From: Streptomyces sp. GESEQ-35 | Lineage (GTDB): Bacteria; Actinomycetota; Actinomycetes; Streptomycetales; Streptomycetaceae | Length of the DNA stretch: 64,000 bases | Assembly: GCF_017948485.1 (NCBI RefSeq) | Contig: NZ_JAFFSX010000014.1 | Coordinates: 62,001-126,000, forward strand | Direction of reading: 5' to 3' | Part shown: positions 1 to 8,203 of the stretch, piece by piece | Position numbering within the stretch: the stretch's first letter is position 1 | How the letters are laid out: each line of letters starts with the position of its first letter | Made by a program: the position numbers and the translations under genes | The notes under the pieces: generated by a model | The model's database searches: none | What the model was told of the DNA's origin: nothing | The model's input: the letters and a program-made list of their open reading frames with translations, nothing else

Positions 1-618
1 GCCCTGTACGCCGGTGCCGGCGCCCTGCTGTCGACGGTCGTGTCGGCGTTCAGCGGCTACGCGCTGGCGATCTACCGGTTCCGCGGCCGGGAGACGGTCT
101 TCAACGTGCTGCTGGCGGGCGTGCTGATGCCGCCGGTGATCCTCGCCATCCCCCAGTACCTGCTCCTCGCGAAGGCCGACCTCACCGACTCGTACCTGTC
201 CGTGCTGCTGCCGCTGATCCTGTCGCCGTACGGCGTCTACCTGGCCCGGATCTACGCCACCGGCGCCGTACCGACCGATGTGGTCGAGGCCGGGCGGATG
301 GACGGCGCCGGCGAGTGGCGGATCTTCACCCGGGTCGCGCTGCCGATGATGGTGCCCGGTCTGGTGACGGTGTTCCTGTTCCAGTTCGTGGCCGTGTGGA
401 ACAACTTCCTGCTGCCGTTCATCATGCTCAGCGACGACGAGAAGTTCCCGATCACGCTCGGTCTCTACACACTCCTGGAGCAGGGCGCCAACACCCCGGC
501 GCTGTACACCCTGGTGATCACCGGCGCACTTCTCGCGGTCATCCCGCTGGTCGCGCTCTTCCTGGTCATCCAGCGGTTCTGGAGCCTCGATCTGCTCTCC
601 GGAGCCGTAAAGTCATGA
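1..618 (+). CDS. Carbohydrate ABC transporter permease (partial, 5' end outside window)
   Basis: This is the C-terminal part of an inner-membrane permease of the MalG/binding-protein-dependent type, which imports a sugar with a partner permease, a lipoprotein binding protein and an ATPase encoded elsewhere. The reading frame is open from base 1, so the gene starts upstream. Several hydrophobic helices are visible. The cytoplasmic EAA loop that contacts the ATPase is clear (EAGRMDGAGEWRIF, then a hydrophobic run through LPMM). The stop codon overlaps the ATG of the following LacI gene (ATGA), so the two are translationally coupled. The substrate cannot be told from the sequence. Confidence 0.93.
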   Translation, partial: ALYAGAGALLSTVVSAFSGYALAIYRFRGRETVFNVLLAGVLMPPVILAIPQYLLLAKADLTDSYLSVLLPLILSPYGVYLARIYATGAVPTDVVEAGRMDGAGEWRIFTRVALPMMVPGLVTVFLFQFVAVWNNFLLPFIMLSDDEKFPITLGLYTLLEQGANTPALYTLVITGALLAVIPLVALFLVIQRFWSLDLLSGAVKS

Positions 619-1646
619 CCATGAGCAATACGGGGGGCCGGCGCAAACCGCCCACGATCCATGACGTGGCGCGCGAGGCAGGGGTCTCACGGGGCACCGT
701 CTCGCGTGTGCTCAACGGCGGGCACTACGTCAGCCCGACCGCCCAGGAAGCGGTCAACGCCGCGATCCGCAAGACGGGTTACGTCGTCAACCGGCACGCC
801 CGCTCGCTGATCACCGGGCGTTCGGACTCCATCGGCTTCCTGCTGACGGAGCCGCAGGAAAGGTTCTTCGAGGACCCCAACTTCAATGTGCTGCTGCGCG
901 GCTGCACCCAGGCGCTGGCGGCGCACGACATCCCCCTGCTGCTGATGCTGGCGGGCACCGATGACGAACGGCGGCGCATCACGCGCTACATCACGGCCGG
1001 TCACGTCGACGGAGTGCTGCTCGTCTCCAGCCACTCCGGTGACCCCGTCGCCGAGGAACTGCGCGAGGCCGGGGTGCCGTTGGTCGCGTGCGGCAAGCCG
1101 ATAGGGCTGGGTTCCAAGGTGAGTTACGTGGCCGCCGACGACCGGGACGGCGCCCGCGACATGGTGCGGCACCTGCTGTCGCTGGGGCGCCGGCGCATCG
1201 GTGTGGTCACCGGTCCGCTCGACACCCCGGGCGGCGTCGAGCGCCTGGCGGGCTACAAGGAGGTGCTCTCCGACGCGGGTACCGGCATCGACGAGCGCCT
1301 CATCGTCTCCGGCGACTACAGCCGGGCCAGCGGTGAGGCGGGCGCCGAGCGGCTGCTCGCGCAGGCGCCGGACATGGACGCCGTGTTCGTCGCCTCCGAC
1401 CTGATGGCGCAGGGCGTGCTCACGGCACTGGAGCGGGCGGGGCGGCGGGTCCCGCAGGATGTCGCGGTCGGCGGCTTCGACGACTCGTCCGCCGCGCTTG
1501 CGGCCCGCCCCCAGCTCACCACCATCCGGCAGCCCTACGACCGCATCAGCGCCGAGATGGTCCGCGTGCTGCTGGCCCAGATCGGGGGCGAGGACCCGGC
1601 GGCGGTGATTCTGCCGACGGAACTGGTGAAGCGGGAGTCGACGTAA
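615..1646 (+). CDS. LacI-family transcriptional regulator
   Basis: 343-residue sugar-responsive DNA-binding repressor. The N-terminal LacI helix-turn-helix is at about residues 14-36 (TIHDVAREAGVSRGTVSRVL), followed by the hinge region and a periplasmic-binding-protein-like effector domain running to the end (GVLLVSS, FVASDLMAQG and VGGFDDS segments are typical). The frame is open further upstream, but the ATG at 615 directly precedes the HTH and overlaps the permease stop by four bases. The position at the end of a sugar ABC operon suggests it autoregulates that transporter in response to its sugar. No operator can be assigned because the operon promoter is outside the window. Confidence 0.93.
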   Translation: MTMSNTGGRRKPPTIHDVAREAGVSRGTVSRVLNGGHYVSPTAQEAVNAAIRKTGYVVNRHARSLITGRSDSIGFLLTEPQERFFEDPNFNVLLRGCTQALAAHDIPLLLMLAGTDDERRRITRYITAGHVDGVLLVSSHSGDPVAEELREAGVPLVACGKPIGLGSKVSYVAADDRDGARDMVRHLLSLGRRRIGVVTGPLDTPGGVERLAGYKEVLSDAGTGIDERLIVSGDYSRASGEAGAERLLAQAPDMDAVFVASDLMAQGVLTALERAGRRVPQDVAVGGFDDSSAALAARPQLTTIRQPYDRISAEMVRVLLAQIGGEDPAAVILPTELVKREST

Positions 1647-1689
1647 CCCGGGCGCAGAGGGTGTACCGGAGCAACCGGTCAGGATCGAA

Positions 1690-1719
1690 GAAGCCGGCCG
1701 CCGCTCCCCCGTCCTAGCG
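1690..1719 (+). promoter_or_regulatory. Candidate promoter of the VOC gene
   Basis: GAAGCCGG, 12 bases, then CGTCCTAGCG lies upstream of the VOC gene. A very similar arrangement (GAAGCCGG, 11 bases, CGTTCTAGC) precedes the hydrolase at 14650. The spacing resembles a -35/-10 pair, possibly for an ECF-type sigma factor. This is pattern reading only; no transcription start is known. Confidence 0.3.
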
Positions 1720-1794
1720 TGAAACCAGCGCCGAAAACCCTCGGCCCGAAACCCGACGCACATCGTCGGGCCACGCTTGGCAAAGGAGTACGTC

Positions 1795-2139
1795 ATGACC
1801 GCCGGCCTCAACACGATCATGTATCCCGTCAAGGACATCGCCAAGGCGAAGGCCCTGTTCAGCGCGCTGCTGGAGGTGGAGCCCTACGCCGACGAGCCCT
1901 ACTACGTGGGGTTCAAGGCAGCCGGCCAGGACGTGGGCCTCGACCCGAACGGACACGCCAAGGGCATGACCGGGCCGGTGCCGTACTGGACCGTCACCGA
2001 CATCCGGGCCCGCCTCGCGGCCCTGCTGGACGCCGGCGCGGAGCTGCTCCAGGACGTCCAGGACGTCGGCGGCGGGCGGCTCATCGCCTTCGTGAGGGAC
2101 GCGGACGGGAACCTGGTCGGGCTCCTCCAGGACGCCTGA
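1795..2139 (+). CDS. VOC (glyoxalase/bleomycin-resistance fold) family protein
   Basis: 114-residue single-domain protein of the vicinal-oxygen-chelate superfamily, which covers glyoxalases, dioxygenases and drug-binding proteins. The pattern of one beta-alpha-beta-beta-beta module is seen in NTIMYPVKDIAKAKALFSAL and in the C-terminal RDADGNLVGLLQD, which ends in the usual D/N-G-N-x-(V/I) strand. A start at 1777 (TTG) would place the clear AAGGAG ribosome site (1783-1788) inside the gene, so the ATG at 1795 was chosen. It stands alone between LacI and MarR genes. The substrate is unknown; it may be controlled by the downstream MarR regulator. Confidence 0.85.
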   Translation: MTAGLNTIMYPVKDIAKAKALFSALLEVEPYADEPYYVGFKAAGQDVGLDPNGHAKGMTGPVPYWTVTDIRARLAALLDAGAELLQDVQDVGGGRLIAFVRDADGNLVGLLQDA

Positions 2140-2168
2140 GTCCGCCTTCGAGCACCGTTCAAGCGTTG

Positions 2169-2180
2169 ATGCATGTGCAT
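2169..2180. promoter_or_regulatory. Palindrome upstream of the MarR gene, candidate operator
   Basis: Perfect inverted repeat ATGCA-TG-TGCAT centred about 20 bases before the chosen MarR start. AT-rich palindromes of this kind in their own promoters are typical binding sites for MarR dimers. Autoregulation is inferred. Confidence 0.45.
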
Positions 2181-2193
2181 TAACATTGCGTAC

Positions 2194-2583
2194 ATGGCAG
2201 TCGAAACGGCCGAGGCCCGGCTCGAGGAACGCTGGCGGGACATTCTGTCGGTGCACGCGCGCACGATGTGCGAGATCGATCGCGTGCTGCACCCGCACGG
2301 GCTGGGGGCGAGCGATTTCGAGGTCCTCGACATCCTCGCCACCGAGTCACCCAGGGAAGGCGACCACTGCCGGGTGCAGAACCTGGTCGGCCGGGTCCAT
2401 CTCAGCCAGAGCGCGCTGTCCCGGCTCATCGGCCGGCTGGAGAAGGACGGCCTGGTGGAGCGCTCGGTGTGCGTGGAGGACCGGCGCGGCGTCTGGGTCG
2501 CCCTGACCCCGAAGGGCCGCGACCTGCACACCGAGGTACTGCCGCTACAGCGGCAGGTGCTGGCCCGGATGCTGGCCGGCTGA
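2194..2583 (+). CDS. MarR-family transcriptional regulator
   Basis: 129-residue winged-helix regulator. Recognition-helix and wing sequence is visible as HLSQSALSRLIGRLEKDGLV followed by ERSVCVEDRRGVWVALTPKG, with the conserved D-R-R/G wing. An upstream in-frame ATG at 2173 falls inside a palindrome that looks like an operator, so the ATG at 2194 is preferred. MarR proteins usually repress themselves and a neighbouring gene until a phenolic or other small ligand binds. The VOC gene upstream is the obvious candidate target. Its 3' end faces the SseB-like gene. Confidence 0.9.
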   Translation: MAVETAEARLEERWRDILSVHARTMCEIDRVLHPHGLGASDFEVLDILATESPREGDHCRVQNLVGRVHLSQSALSRLIGRLEKDGLVERSVCVEDRRGVWVALTPKGRDLHTEVLPLQRQVLARMLAG

Positions 2584-2609
2584 CACCGTCCGGGCCGGGC
2601 CCGACCCGC

Positions 2610-3008
2610 TCAGCCGCCCGGGCGGGCCAGCAGCGTCCGCACTCCCTCAGACGTGAGCGTCAGCGGATGCCGGGAGGCACCGTCGATGGTGAGCGCCAGA
2701 TCGCCGGTCGGCCACTGCGCCGCGAGGGCACCCAGGGGTACCAGGCGGTAGCGGGAGACGAACGGCAGCAACCCGGCCAGCTCCGGTTCCGAGGTGAACA
2801 CGGGCACCGTCGGTTCGCCTCCCGGATGCTCGATGACCGGCAGCGCCACCGCACCGGGATCGGCGGCATCCTCCTCGCTGACATCGTCGGGCACGGGCAC
2901 GAGCACATCACTGCTCGCGAGCGTGGCCAGCGCCGTCGTGTCCTCGGTGTTCTGGGCCAGCGCGTCGAGTGCGCGCTCGGCCGGGGTGGTCGTGTGGGGT
3001 GTCTCCAT
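2610..3008 (-). CDS. SseB-family N-terminal-domain protein
   Basis: 132-residue soluble protein resembling the SseB N-terminal domain common in actinobacteria. The N-terminal helix (ERALDALAQNTEDTTALATL) is followed by strands that include VLVPVPDD, VALPVIEH and TVPVFTSEPEL, the order seen in that domain. The name comes from the enhanced-serine-sensitivity protein, but the molecular function of the actinobacterial members is not known. It lies 95 bases downstream of the flavin monooxygenase on the same strand and could be read from that promoter. Confidence 0.72.
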   Translation of the reverse strand: METPHTTTPAERALDALAQNTEDTTALATLASSDVLVPVPDDVSEEDAADPGAVALPVIEHPGGEPTVPVFTSEPELAGLLPFVSRYRLVPLGALAAQWPTGDLALTIDGASRHPLTLTSEGVRTLLARPGG

Positions 3009-3103
3009 GGCAGATTCCCTGGTAGCGGCGGCGGTACGGCCCGCTCCGGACAGAAGCGGGCCCTGCTCGCGTACCCCATCCGGAGCAGCGCATTCATCCG
3101 GGC

Positions 3104-4345
3104 TCAGGGGATCAGCGGGATGTGGTGCGAGGGCAGGCCGAGGCGGTCGCAGCCGACCCGACGGTGGAGCGGTTCGGCCATGCTCGGGCCCACGTGTGTC
3201 CAGTACGTGGCCGCGTCCCGGAAGTAGCGCTGCATCCGTTCGCCGTCGCGGGCGTACCGGGAGCCGGCGGTGCGGAAGAGGATGCCCTGGAGTACGTCCC
3301 AGGCCATGCGTCCGGCGTTCAGGAACATCAGCGCGAGCCGGTTGTCCTCGGCGAGGGTGAAGGGGGCCCCGCCCATGGCGTTGCCGTGGCAGGCCTCCAT
3401 CCAGTCCTCGGCGGTGCGCCGCAGCGCGGCCTCGGCCGTGTGGACGACACCCAGCGCCTCGCCCAAGTGCCGCTGGTAGTCATGGAGTTCGGAGCGGGTG
3501 CGGTCGGGTTCCATGGCAAGGGGACGGGCGGCGACGATCCGGGCGTACTCGTCGGCGGCGGCGTACGCGGTGCCGATCATGATGGCGGCCAGCTCACCGT
3601 GGAAGAAGCTCGGCGCGCGCCCGGCGTACATCGGGTTTCCGTGCAGCCGCGATCCGCTGCTGCCGCCCTCCACCGGCAGGTCGAGCAGGCTCGCCTCGAT
3701 CGTGCAGTACGCGGGAATGCGGGCCTGTTCCATGTGGATGCTGTTGGATCCGCTGCCGCGCAGGCCGAGCACGCCGTACCAGTCGTCCAGGACCGTCCAC
3801 ACCGAGCGTGGGGCGACGAACAGCACCGGCGGTCCCGGTGGGTCGCCGGGCTTCTCGGGGGCGCGCAGGGTCTGGCCGACGTAGTGCGTGGAGTAGGGCG
3901 CGCCGGAGGAGTACGGCCAGGTGCCGTCGAGGACGATCCGGCCGTCACCGTCGGGCCGCGCGATGCCGACGGGCATGACCGTGGACGCCGCCCGGAAGTC
4001 GCCGTCCGCGCCGAAGGTCTCGTCCTGCGCCCGCTCCTCGAAGACCGAGGCGACCTGGAGGACATGGGCGGCGGTGAGCGACAGGGCCCAGCCGGTGGAG
4101 GGGCAGCCGCGGGCGATCTCGGTGACCACGCGGTAGAACACGGGCAGCGCGAACTCGTAGCCGCCGTATCGGCGCGGCTGGAGTGTCCGGTAGAAGCCGG
4201 CCCGCAGGAAGTCGTCGTGGGTGTCCTTGGGGTAGTGCGTCAACCGTTCGGTCTCCGGCTGGCGTTCGAGCAGCGCGGGCCGCAGCGCCACGGCCCGTTC
4301 GATGATCTCGTGTTCGGTCAGTCCGGGTTCGGGAGCGGCGATCAC
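3104..4345 (-). CDS. Acyl-CoA-dehydrogenase-fold flavin monooxygenase (HsaA/HpaB-like)
   Basis: 413-residue enzyme of the acyl-CoA dehydrogenase-like two-component monooxygenase group, whose members hydroxylate aromatic or polyketide substrates with reduced flavin supplied by a separate reductase. Visible are the N-terminal helical domain (LRAGFYRTLQPRRYGGYE), the active-site stretch ARGCPSTGWALSLTAAH, the beta domain (VLGLRGSGSNSIHMEQARIP) and the C-terminal four-helix region. The GTG at 4345 was chosen because GGAGG precedes it closely; the longer open frame to 4441 has no comparable site. No flavin reductase gene is nearby. It is divergent from the 2-MIB operon and shares a 267-base intergenic region with it, so co-regulation is possible. 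Confidence 0.82.
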   Translation of the reverse strand: MIAAPEPGLTEHEIIERAVALRPALLERQPETERLTHYPKDTHDDFLRAGFYRTLQPRRYGGYEFALPVFYRVVTEIARGCPSTGWALSLTAAHVLQVASVFEERAQDETFGADGDFRAASTVMPVGIARPDGDGRIVLDGTWPYSSGAPYSTHYVGQTLRAPEKPGDPPGPPVLFVAPRSVWTVLDDWYGVLGLRGSGSNSIHMEQARIPAYCTIEASLLDLPVEGGSSGSRLHGNPMYAGRAPSFFHGELAAIMIGTAYAAADEYARIVAARPLAMEPDRTRSELHDYQRHLGEALGVVHTAEAALRRTAEDWMEACHGNAMGGAPFTLAEDNRLALMFLNAGRMAWDVLQGILFRTAGSRYARDGERMQRYFRDAATYWTHVGPSMAEPLHRRVGCDRLGLPSHHIPLIP

Positions 4346-4562
4346 GGTGCCTCCTGGCGTGTGGGGCCGTGTCCGTTCGTGACGCGATATGAGCGATTGA
4401 ACACGGCATTGCGCTTCGGGGTACCGACCGGATACCGCCAAGTAGGTGCAGACGAAGGAATCCGGGGTGGTGCGGGGGCACTTGGGTGCGGGGCGTGCCT
4501 CGTGCGCCGTCCGCCGGCATCACTCGACGGGGCCGCTCACGGGTAGCTGTAGCCGCGGAATA

Positions 4563-4586
4563 TGACGGTCCGCAAATGGACTGTCA
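4563..4586. promoter_or_regulatory. Inverted repeat just upstream of the 2-MIB operon
   Basis: TGACGGTCC, 6 bases, GGACTGTCA: nine-base arms with one mismatch, 27 bases before the encapsulin start codon and 5' of its ribosome site (AGGAGA). It is either an operator or a leader hairpin. It resembles the arms of the repeat at 9053-9076. Confidence 0.4.
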
Positions 4587-4612
4587 CTCATCGCGACAGG
4601 AGAGAAGGAACC

Positions 4613-6034
4613 ATGTCGGTCGAGACCGATACGGCGCCCCCGGCGGACGCAGCGGAACGGGCGCAGCAGAGCCTCGGGACCGCCGCCGCGCGGAACCTCG
4701 CGACCACGACCAAGTCCGTACCCCAGATGCGGGAGATCAGCTCCCGGTGGCTGACCCGCATGCTGCCGTGGGTGAACGTGCCGGGCGGCACGTACCGGGT
4801 CAACCGGCGCCTGACCTACACGATCGGCGACGGGCGCGTCACGTTCGTCAAGACGGGATCGGAGGTCAGGGTCGTCCCGGCGGAGCTGTGCGAACTCCCC
4901 TTGCTGCGCGGCTTCTCGGACGGTGACGCGCTCGGCGCACTGGCCGAGCGGTTCGAGCAGCGGGAGTACGCACCGGGCCAGGTCGTCGTGACCGCCGGCG
5001 GCCCGGCCGACCATGTGTACCTCGTGGCGCACGGCAAGGTGGAGCAGATCGGCGCGGGCCCCTACGGCGGTGAGGCGGTCGTGGGTCTGCTGGCGGACGG
5101 GGACACCTTCGGCGGCCATGTCCTCGCCGGGGCGGACGGCGCCTGGGACTTCACGGCGCGCGCCACGACGGCCACCACGGTGCTGGCGCTGCCGCGCGCG
5201 GCGTACGAGGCAGTGGCGGGCCGGCATCAGGACCTGCACGCGCACGTCTTGCAAGCCGGGTCGGACCACCACAAACCCACCAACCGGTCGGGCGAGGCCG
5301 CCATCGCGCTCAGCTCGGGGCATGTCGGCGAACCGGATCTGCCGGGCACCTTCGTCGACTACGAACTCGCCCCGCGCGAGTACGAGTTGAGCGTCGCGCA
5401 GACAGTACTGCGGGTGCACACGCGCGTGGCCGACCTCTACAACCAGCCGATGAACCAGACCGAGCAGCAACTCCGGCTGACCGTCGAGGCGTTGCGCGAA
5501 CGCCAGGAACACGAGCTGGTCAACAACCGGGACTTCGGGCTGCTGCACAACGCCGACTACCACCAGCGGATCTCCACCCACTCCGGGCCGCCGACCCCGG
5601 ACGACCTGGACGAACTGCTGAGCATGCGGCGCGGCACGCGATTCCTGTTCGCGCATCCGCGGGCGATCTCCGCGTTCGGCCGGGAGTGCAACAAGCGCGG
5701 CATCTACTTCGGCAGCGTCGACCTGGGCGGCCACCATCTGCCGGCGTGGCGCGGGGTGCCGATCCTGCCGTGCGGCAAGATCCCGGTGAGCCGCGCGCGC
5801 ACTTCGACGATCATCGCGATGCGCACCGGCGAGGAGGACCAGGGCGTGATCGGCCTGTTCCAGACCGGGATCCCGGACGAGATCGAGCCGGGCCTGAATG
5901 TGCGGTTCATGGGCCTCAACGAGCAGGCCGTCACCTCCTACCTGGTCAGCACGTACTTCTCGGCAGCGGTGCTGGTGCCGGACGCGCTCGGCCTCCTGGA
6001 GAACGTCGAGGTCTCCCGCCCGAGCGGGAGCTGA
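4613..6034 (+). CDS. Family 2B encapsulin shell protein with cyclic-nucleotide-binding-like insert
   Basis: 473-residue HK97-fold shell protein of the type once annotated as Crp/EshA-like. The N-terminal arm and first fold segment span about residues 1-88. A cyclic-nucleotide-binding-like domain is inserted at about 90-205 (EYAPGQVVVTAGGPADHVYLV). The main shell fold follows (VADLYNQPMNQTEQQLRLTVEAL, FGLLHNADYHQRI, GIYFGSVDLGG, to about residue 465). The insert deviates from the CRP phosphate-binding cassette: the usual Glu is Gly168, and the usual Arg position reads Trp178. Family 2B shells are known to package the neighbouring 2-MIB synthase. The ATG at 4613 has a strong AGGAG site; an upstream ATG at 4562 lies in the promoter-proximal repeat. 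It is the first gene of a three-gene operon, with a 5-base gap to the cyclase. Confidence 0.93.
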   Translation: MSVETDTAPPADAAERAQQSLGTAAARNLATTTKSVPQMREISSRWLTRMLPWVNVPGGTYRVNRRLTYTIGDGRVTFVKTGSEVRVVPAELCELPLLRGFSDGDALGALAERFEQREYAPGQVVVTAGGPADHVYLVAHGKVEQIGAGPYGGEAVVGLLADGDTFGGHVLAGADGAWDFTARATTATTVLALPRAAYEAVAGRHQDLHAHVLQAGSDHHKPTNRSGEAAIALSSGHVGEPDLPGTFVDYELAPREYELSVAQTVLRVHTRVADLYNQPMNQTEQQLRLTVEALRERQEHELVNNRDFGLLHNADYHQRISTHSGPPTPDDLDELLSMRRGTRFLFAHPRAISAFGRECNKRGIYFGSVDLGGHHLPAWRGVPILPCGKIPVSRARTSTIIAMRTGEEDQGVIGLFQTGIPDEIEPGLNVRFMGLNEQAVTSYLVSTYFSAAVLVPDALGLLENVEVSRPSGS

Positions 6035-6039
6035 CGCCG

Positions 6040-7278
6040 GTGTCTGTCATCTCCAGGGCTCTGGCGCCCCCGGCGAGCCGTGAACTGGCCGAGCTGGTGG
6101 CGGCGTTGCTGTCGGCCCGGGTCACCGCGCAGCTGCGGCTGCCGTCCGCTCCGGCCGGACCGGGCACGTCGGCGGCGCGGCCGGTCGGGACCGCTCTGCC
6201 CACGCCGCCGCCCGCAGGCGTCGTACGACTGCCAGGGCCCCGCATGCCGACCGGTCCCGCAGGTCTCGGCACGTCGGCCGCCCGCGCGTTCGCCCCCGGT
6301 CCGCCTCCGGAAGTACCGCCCGTCGAGCCCGGCGCGCGGTTGCACTGTCCGCCCGCCGTCCGCGACGATCCCGCCCTGGGTGAGACCGTCAACGAGCGGC
6401 TGGTCGAGTGGGCCGAGGAGGTCGGGATCTATCCCGGCCAGCTCGACAAGGTCCACCGGGCGGACTTCGGCCGCCTGATCATGCTGGCGCATCCCGAGTC
6501 GGACGATCCCGACCGGCTGCTGGCGGCGGCCAAGTGCGCGCTGTCCGAGTGGTCCGTCGACGACCACTACATGGACGGCGAGGTGGAGGTGGCCCGGCCG
6601 GAACTGCTCGGGCAGCGCCTCGCGATCGCCCACTCGGTGATCGACCAGGCCCACCTGCCGCTGTCGTACGCCGCACGGCTGGAGGAGGTCGTCCGGGCCG
6701 ACCCGGTCATGCGGGCGCTGCGCTCCGGCCTCGACGGTCTCGCCCGCTTTGCCACCACCACCCAGGTGCGCCGGCTCCGCCACGAGCTGGCGATCATGTT
6801 CGTGGCGTACAACCAGGAGGCTGTCTGGCAGACGGGCGAACAGCGGCCGCCGGTCTGGGAGTTCCTGATGCACCGGCACGAGAACAGCTTCGTGCCCTGC
6901 ATGGTGCTCGTCGACGCGGTCGCCGGATACGAGGTGCCGCAGGGCGAGTTCGCCGATCCCCGCGTGCGCCGGGCGTTCACCATGGCCGGATCGGCGAGCG
7001 TCATCGTCAACGACCTCTACTCCATGGGCAAGGAGAGCCCGACGGACTTCAGCCTTCCCCGGCTGATCGCCACCGAGGACGACTGCTCCCTGGAGGAGGC
7101 CGTCGACCGCACCGTCGACCTGCACAACGAACTCATGCACACCTTCGAGGCTGAAGCGGCCGCCCTCGCCCTCACCGGCTCCCCCGAGCTGCGCCGCTTC
7201 CTGGCCGGCACCTGGGCCTGGCTCGGCGGCAGCCGCGAATGGCATGCCCGTAGCGCCCGCTACACCACGGCAGCCTGA
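6040..7278 (+). CDS. 2-methylisoborneol synthase (class I terpene cyclase)
   Basis: 412-residue cyclase that converts 2-methyl-geranyl diphosphate to 2-MIB using Mg2+. The metal-binding motifs are the acidic DDHYMDGE at residues 174-181 and the NSE triad NDLYSMGKE at 324-332, spaced as in bacterial monoterpene cyclases. The first ~100 residues are Pro/Ala/Gly-rich and probably disordered. They contain a near-duplicated segment (PSAPAGPGTSAAR, about residues 35-47, and PTGPAGLGTSAAR, about 70-82), and such N-termini direct loading into family 2B encapsulins. The GTG at 6040 follows the shell gene stop by five bases with a GGGAG site; the frame is open further upstream only inside the shell gene. 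Confidence 0.95.
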   Translation: MSVISRALAPPASRELAELVAALLSARVTAQLRLPSAPAGPGTSAARPVGTALPTPPPAGVVRLPGPRMPTGPAGLGTSAARAFAPGPPPEVPPVEPGARLHCPPAVRDDPALGETVNERLVEWAEEVGIYPGQLDKVHRADFGRLIMLAHPESDDPDRLLAAAKCALSEWSVDDHYMDGEVEVARPELLGQRLAIAHSVIDQAHLPLSYAARLEEVVRADPVMRALRSGLDGLARFATTTQVRRLRHELAIMFVAYNQEAVWQTGEQRPPVWEFLMHRHENSFVPCMVLVDAVAGYEVPQGEFADPRVRRAFTMAGSASVIVNDLYSMGKESPTDFSLPRLIATEDDCSLEEAVDRTVDLHNELMHTFEAEAAALALTGSPELRRFLAGTWAWLGGSREWHARSARYTTAA

Positions 7279-7320
7279 CGCCCTTTCACATCCCCTTACC
7301 AGCAAGGAGATCGATCCAGC

Positions 7321-8190
7321 ATGTCCATCACCGAGATGCCCTCGAACACCGCACACCGCGTCCTGCGCACCGCCTACCAGAAGTCCGTCGCCGCCTACTG
7401 GAACGCCGAGAAGAACCCCGTCAACCTCCGCCTCGGTGAGGTCGACGACCTCTACCACCACCACTACGGCCTCGGCGAATACGACCCGTCCGTCCTCGAA
7501 GGCCCGGCCGGCACCCGCGAGCAGCGCATGATCGAGGAGATGCACCGGCTGGAGACCTCGCAGGCCGACGTACTCCTCGACCACCTGGGCGAGATCGAGC
7601 CCGGGGACCGTCTCCTGGACGCCGGTTCCGGCCGCGGCGGCACCAGCATCATGGCCAACGCCCGCTTCGGCTGCCATGTCGACGGCGTCAGCATCTCCGA
7701 GCAACAGGTCGGCTTCGCGGGCGACCAGGCTGCCCGGCGCGGCGTCGACGACCGAGTGCGCTTCCACTTCAAGAACATGCTCGACACCGGCTTCGACACC
7801 GGCTCGCGGCGCGGCATCTGGACCAACGAGACGACGATGTACGTCGATCTCTTCGAGCTGTACGGGGAGTTCGCGCGGCTGCTGGAGTACGGCGGCCGGT
7901 ACGTGTGCATCACCGGCTGCTCCAACGACGTCCAGGGGCTGCGGTCCAAGGCGGTCAGCAGGATCGACGAGCACTACACCTGCAACATCCACCCGCGCAG
8001 TGAGTACTTCCGGGCACTGGCCGCCAACGGCCTCGTACCGATCGATGTGGTGGACCTGACGCCGGCGACGATCCCGTACTGGGAGTTGCGCGCGCAGTCC
8101 GAGGTGGCGACAGGGATCGAGGAGGCGTTCCTGGCGGCGTACAAGGAGGGCAGCTTCCACTATCTCCTGATCGCGGCCGACCGGATCTGA
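7321..8190 (+). CDS. Geranyl diphosphate 2-C-methyltransferase
   Basis: 289-residue SAM-dependent C-methyltransferase that makes 2-methyl-geranyl diphosphate, the substrate of the cyclase encoded just upstream. SAM-binding motif I is LLDAGSGRGG (residues 98-107), followed by the CHVDGVSISEQQV acidic-strand region. The N-terminal YQKSVAAYWNAEKNPVNLRLGEVDDLYHHHYG is typical of the GPP methyltransferase family and length matches it. An AAGGAG site precedes the ATG. It is the last gene of the operon and is followed by a hairpin terminator at 8204-8232. Confidence 0.95.
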   Translation: MSITEMPSNTAHRVLRTAYQKSVAAYWNAEKNPVNLRLGEVDDLYHHHYGLGEYDPSVLEGPAGTREQRMIEEMHRLETSQADVLLDHLGEIEPGDRLLDAGSGRGGTSIMANARFGCHVDGVSISEQQVGFAGDQAARRGVDDRVRFHFKNMLDTGFDTGSRRGIWTNETTMYVDLFELYGEFARLLEYGGRYVCITGCSNDVQGLRSKAVSRIDEHYTCNIHPRSEYFRALAANGLVPIDVVDLTPATIPYWELRAQSEVATGIEEAFLAAYKEGSFHYLLIAADRI

Positions 8191-8203
8191 CCTGGAGCCG
8201 GTG

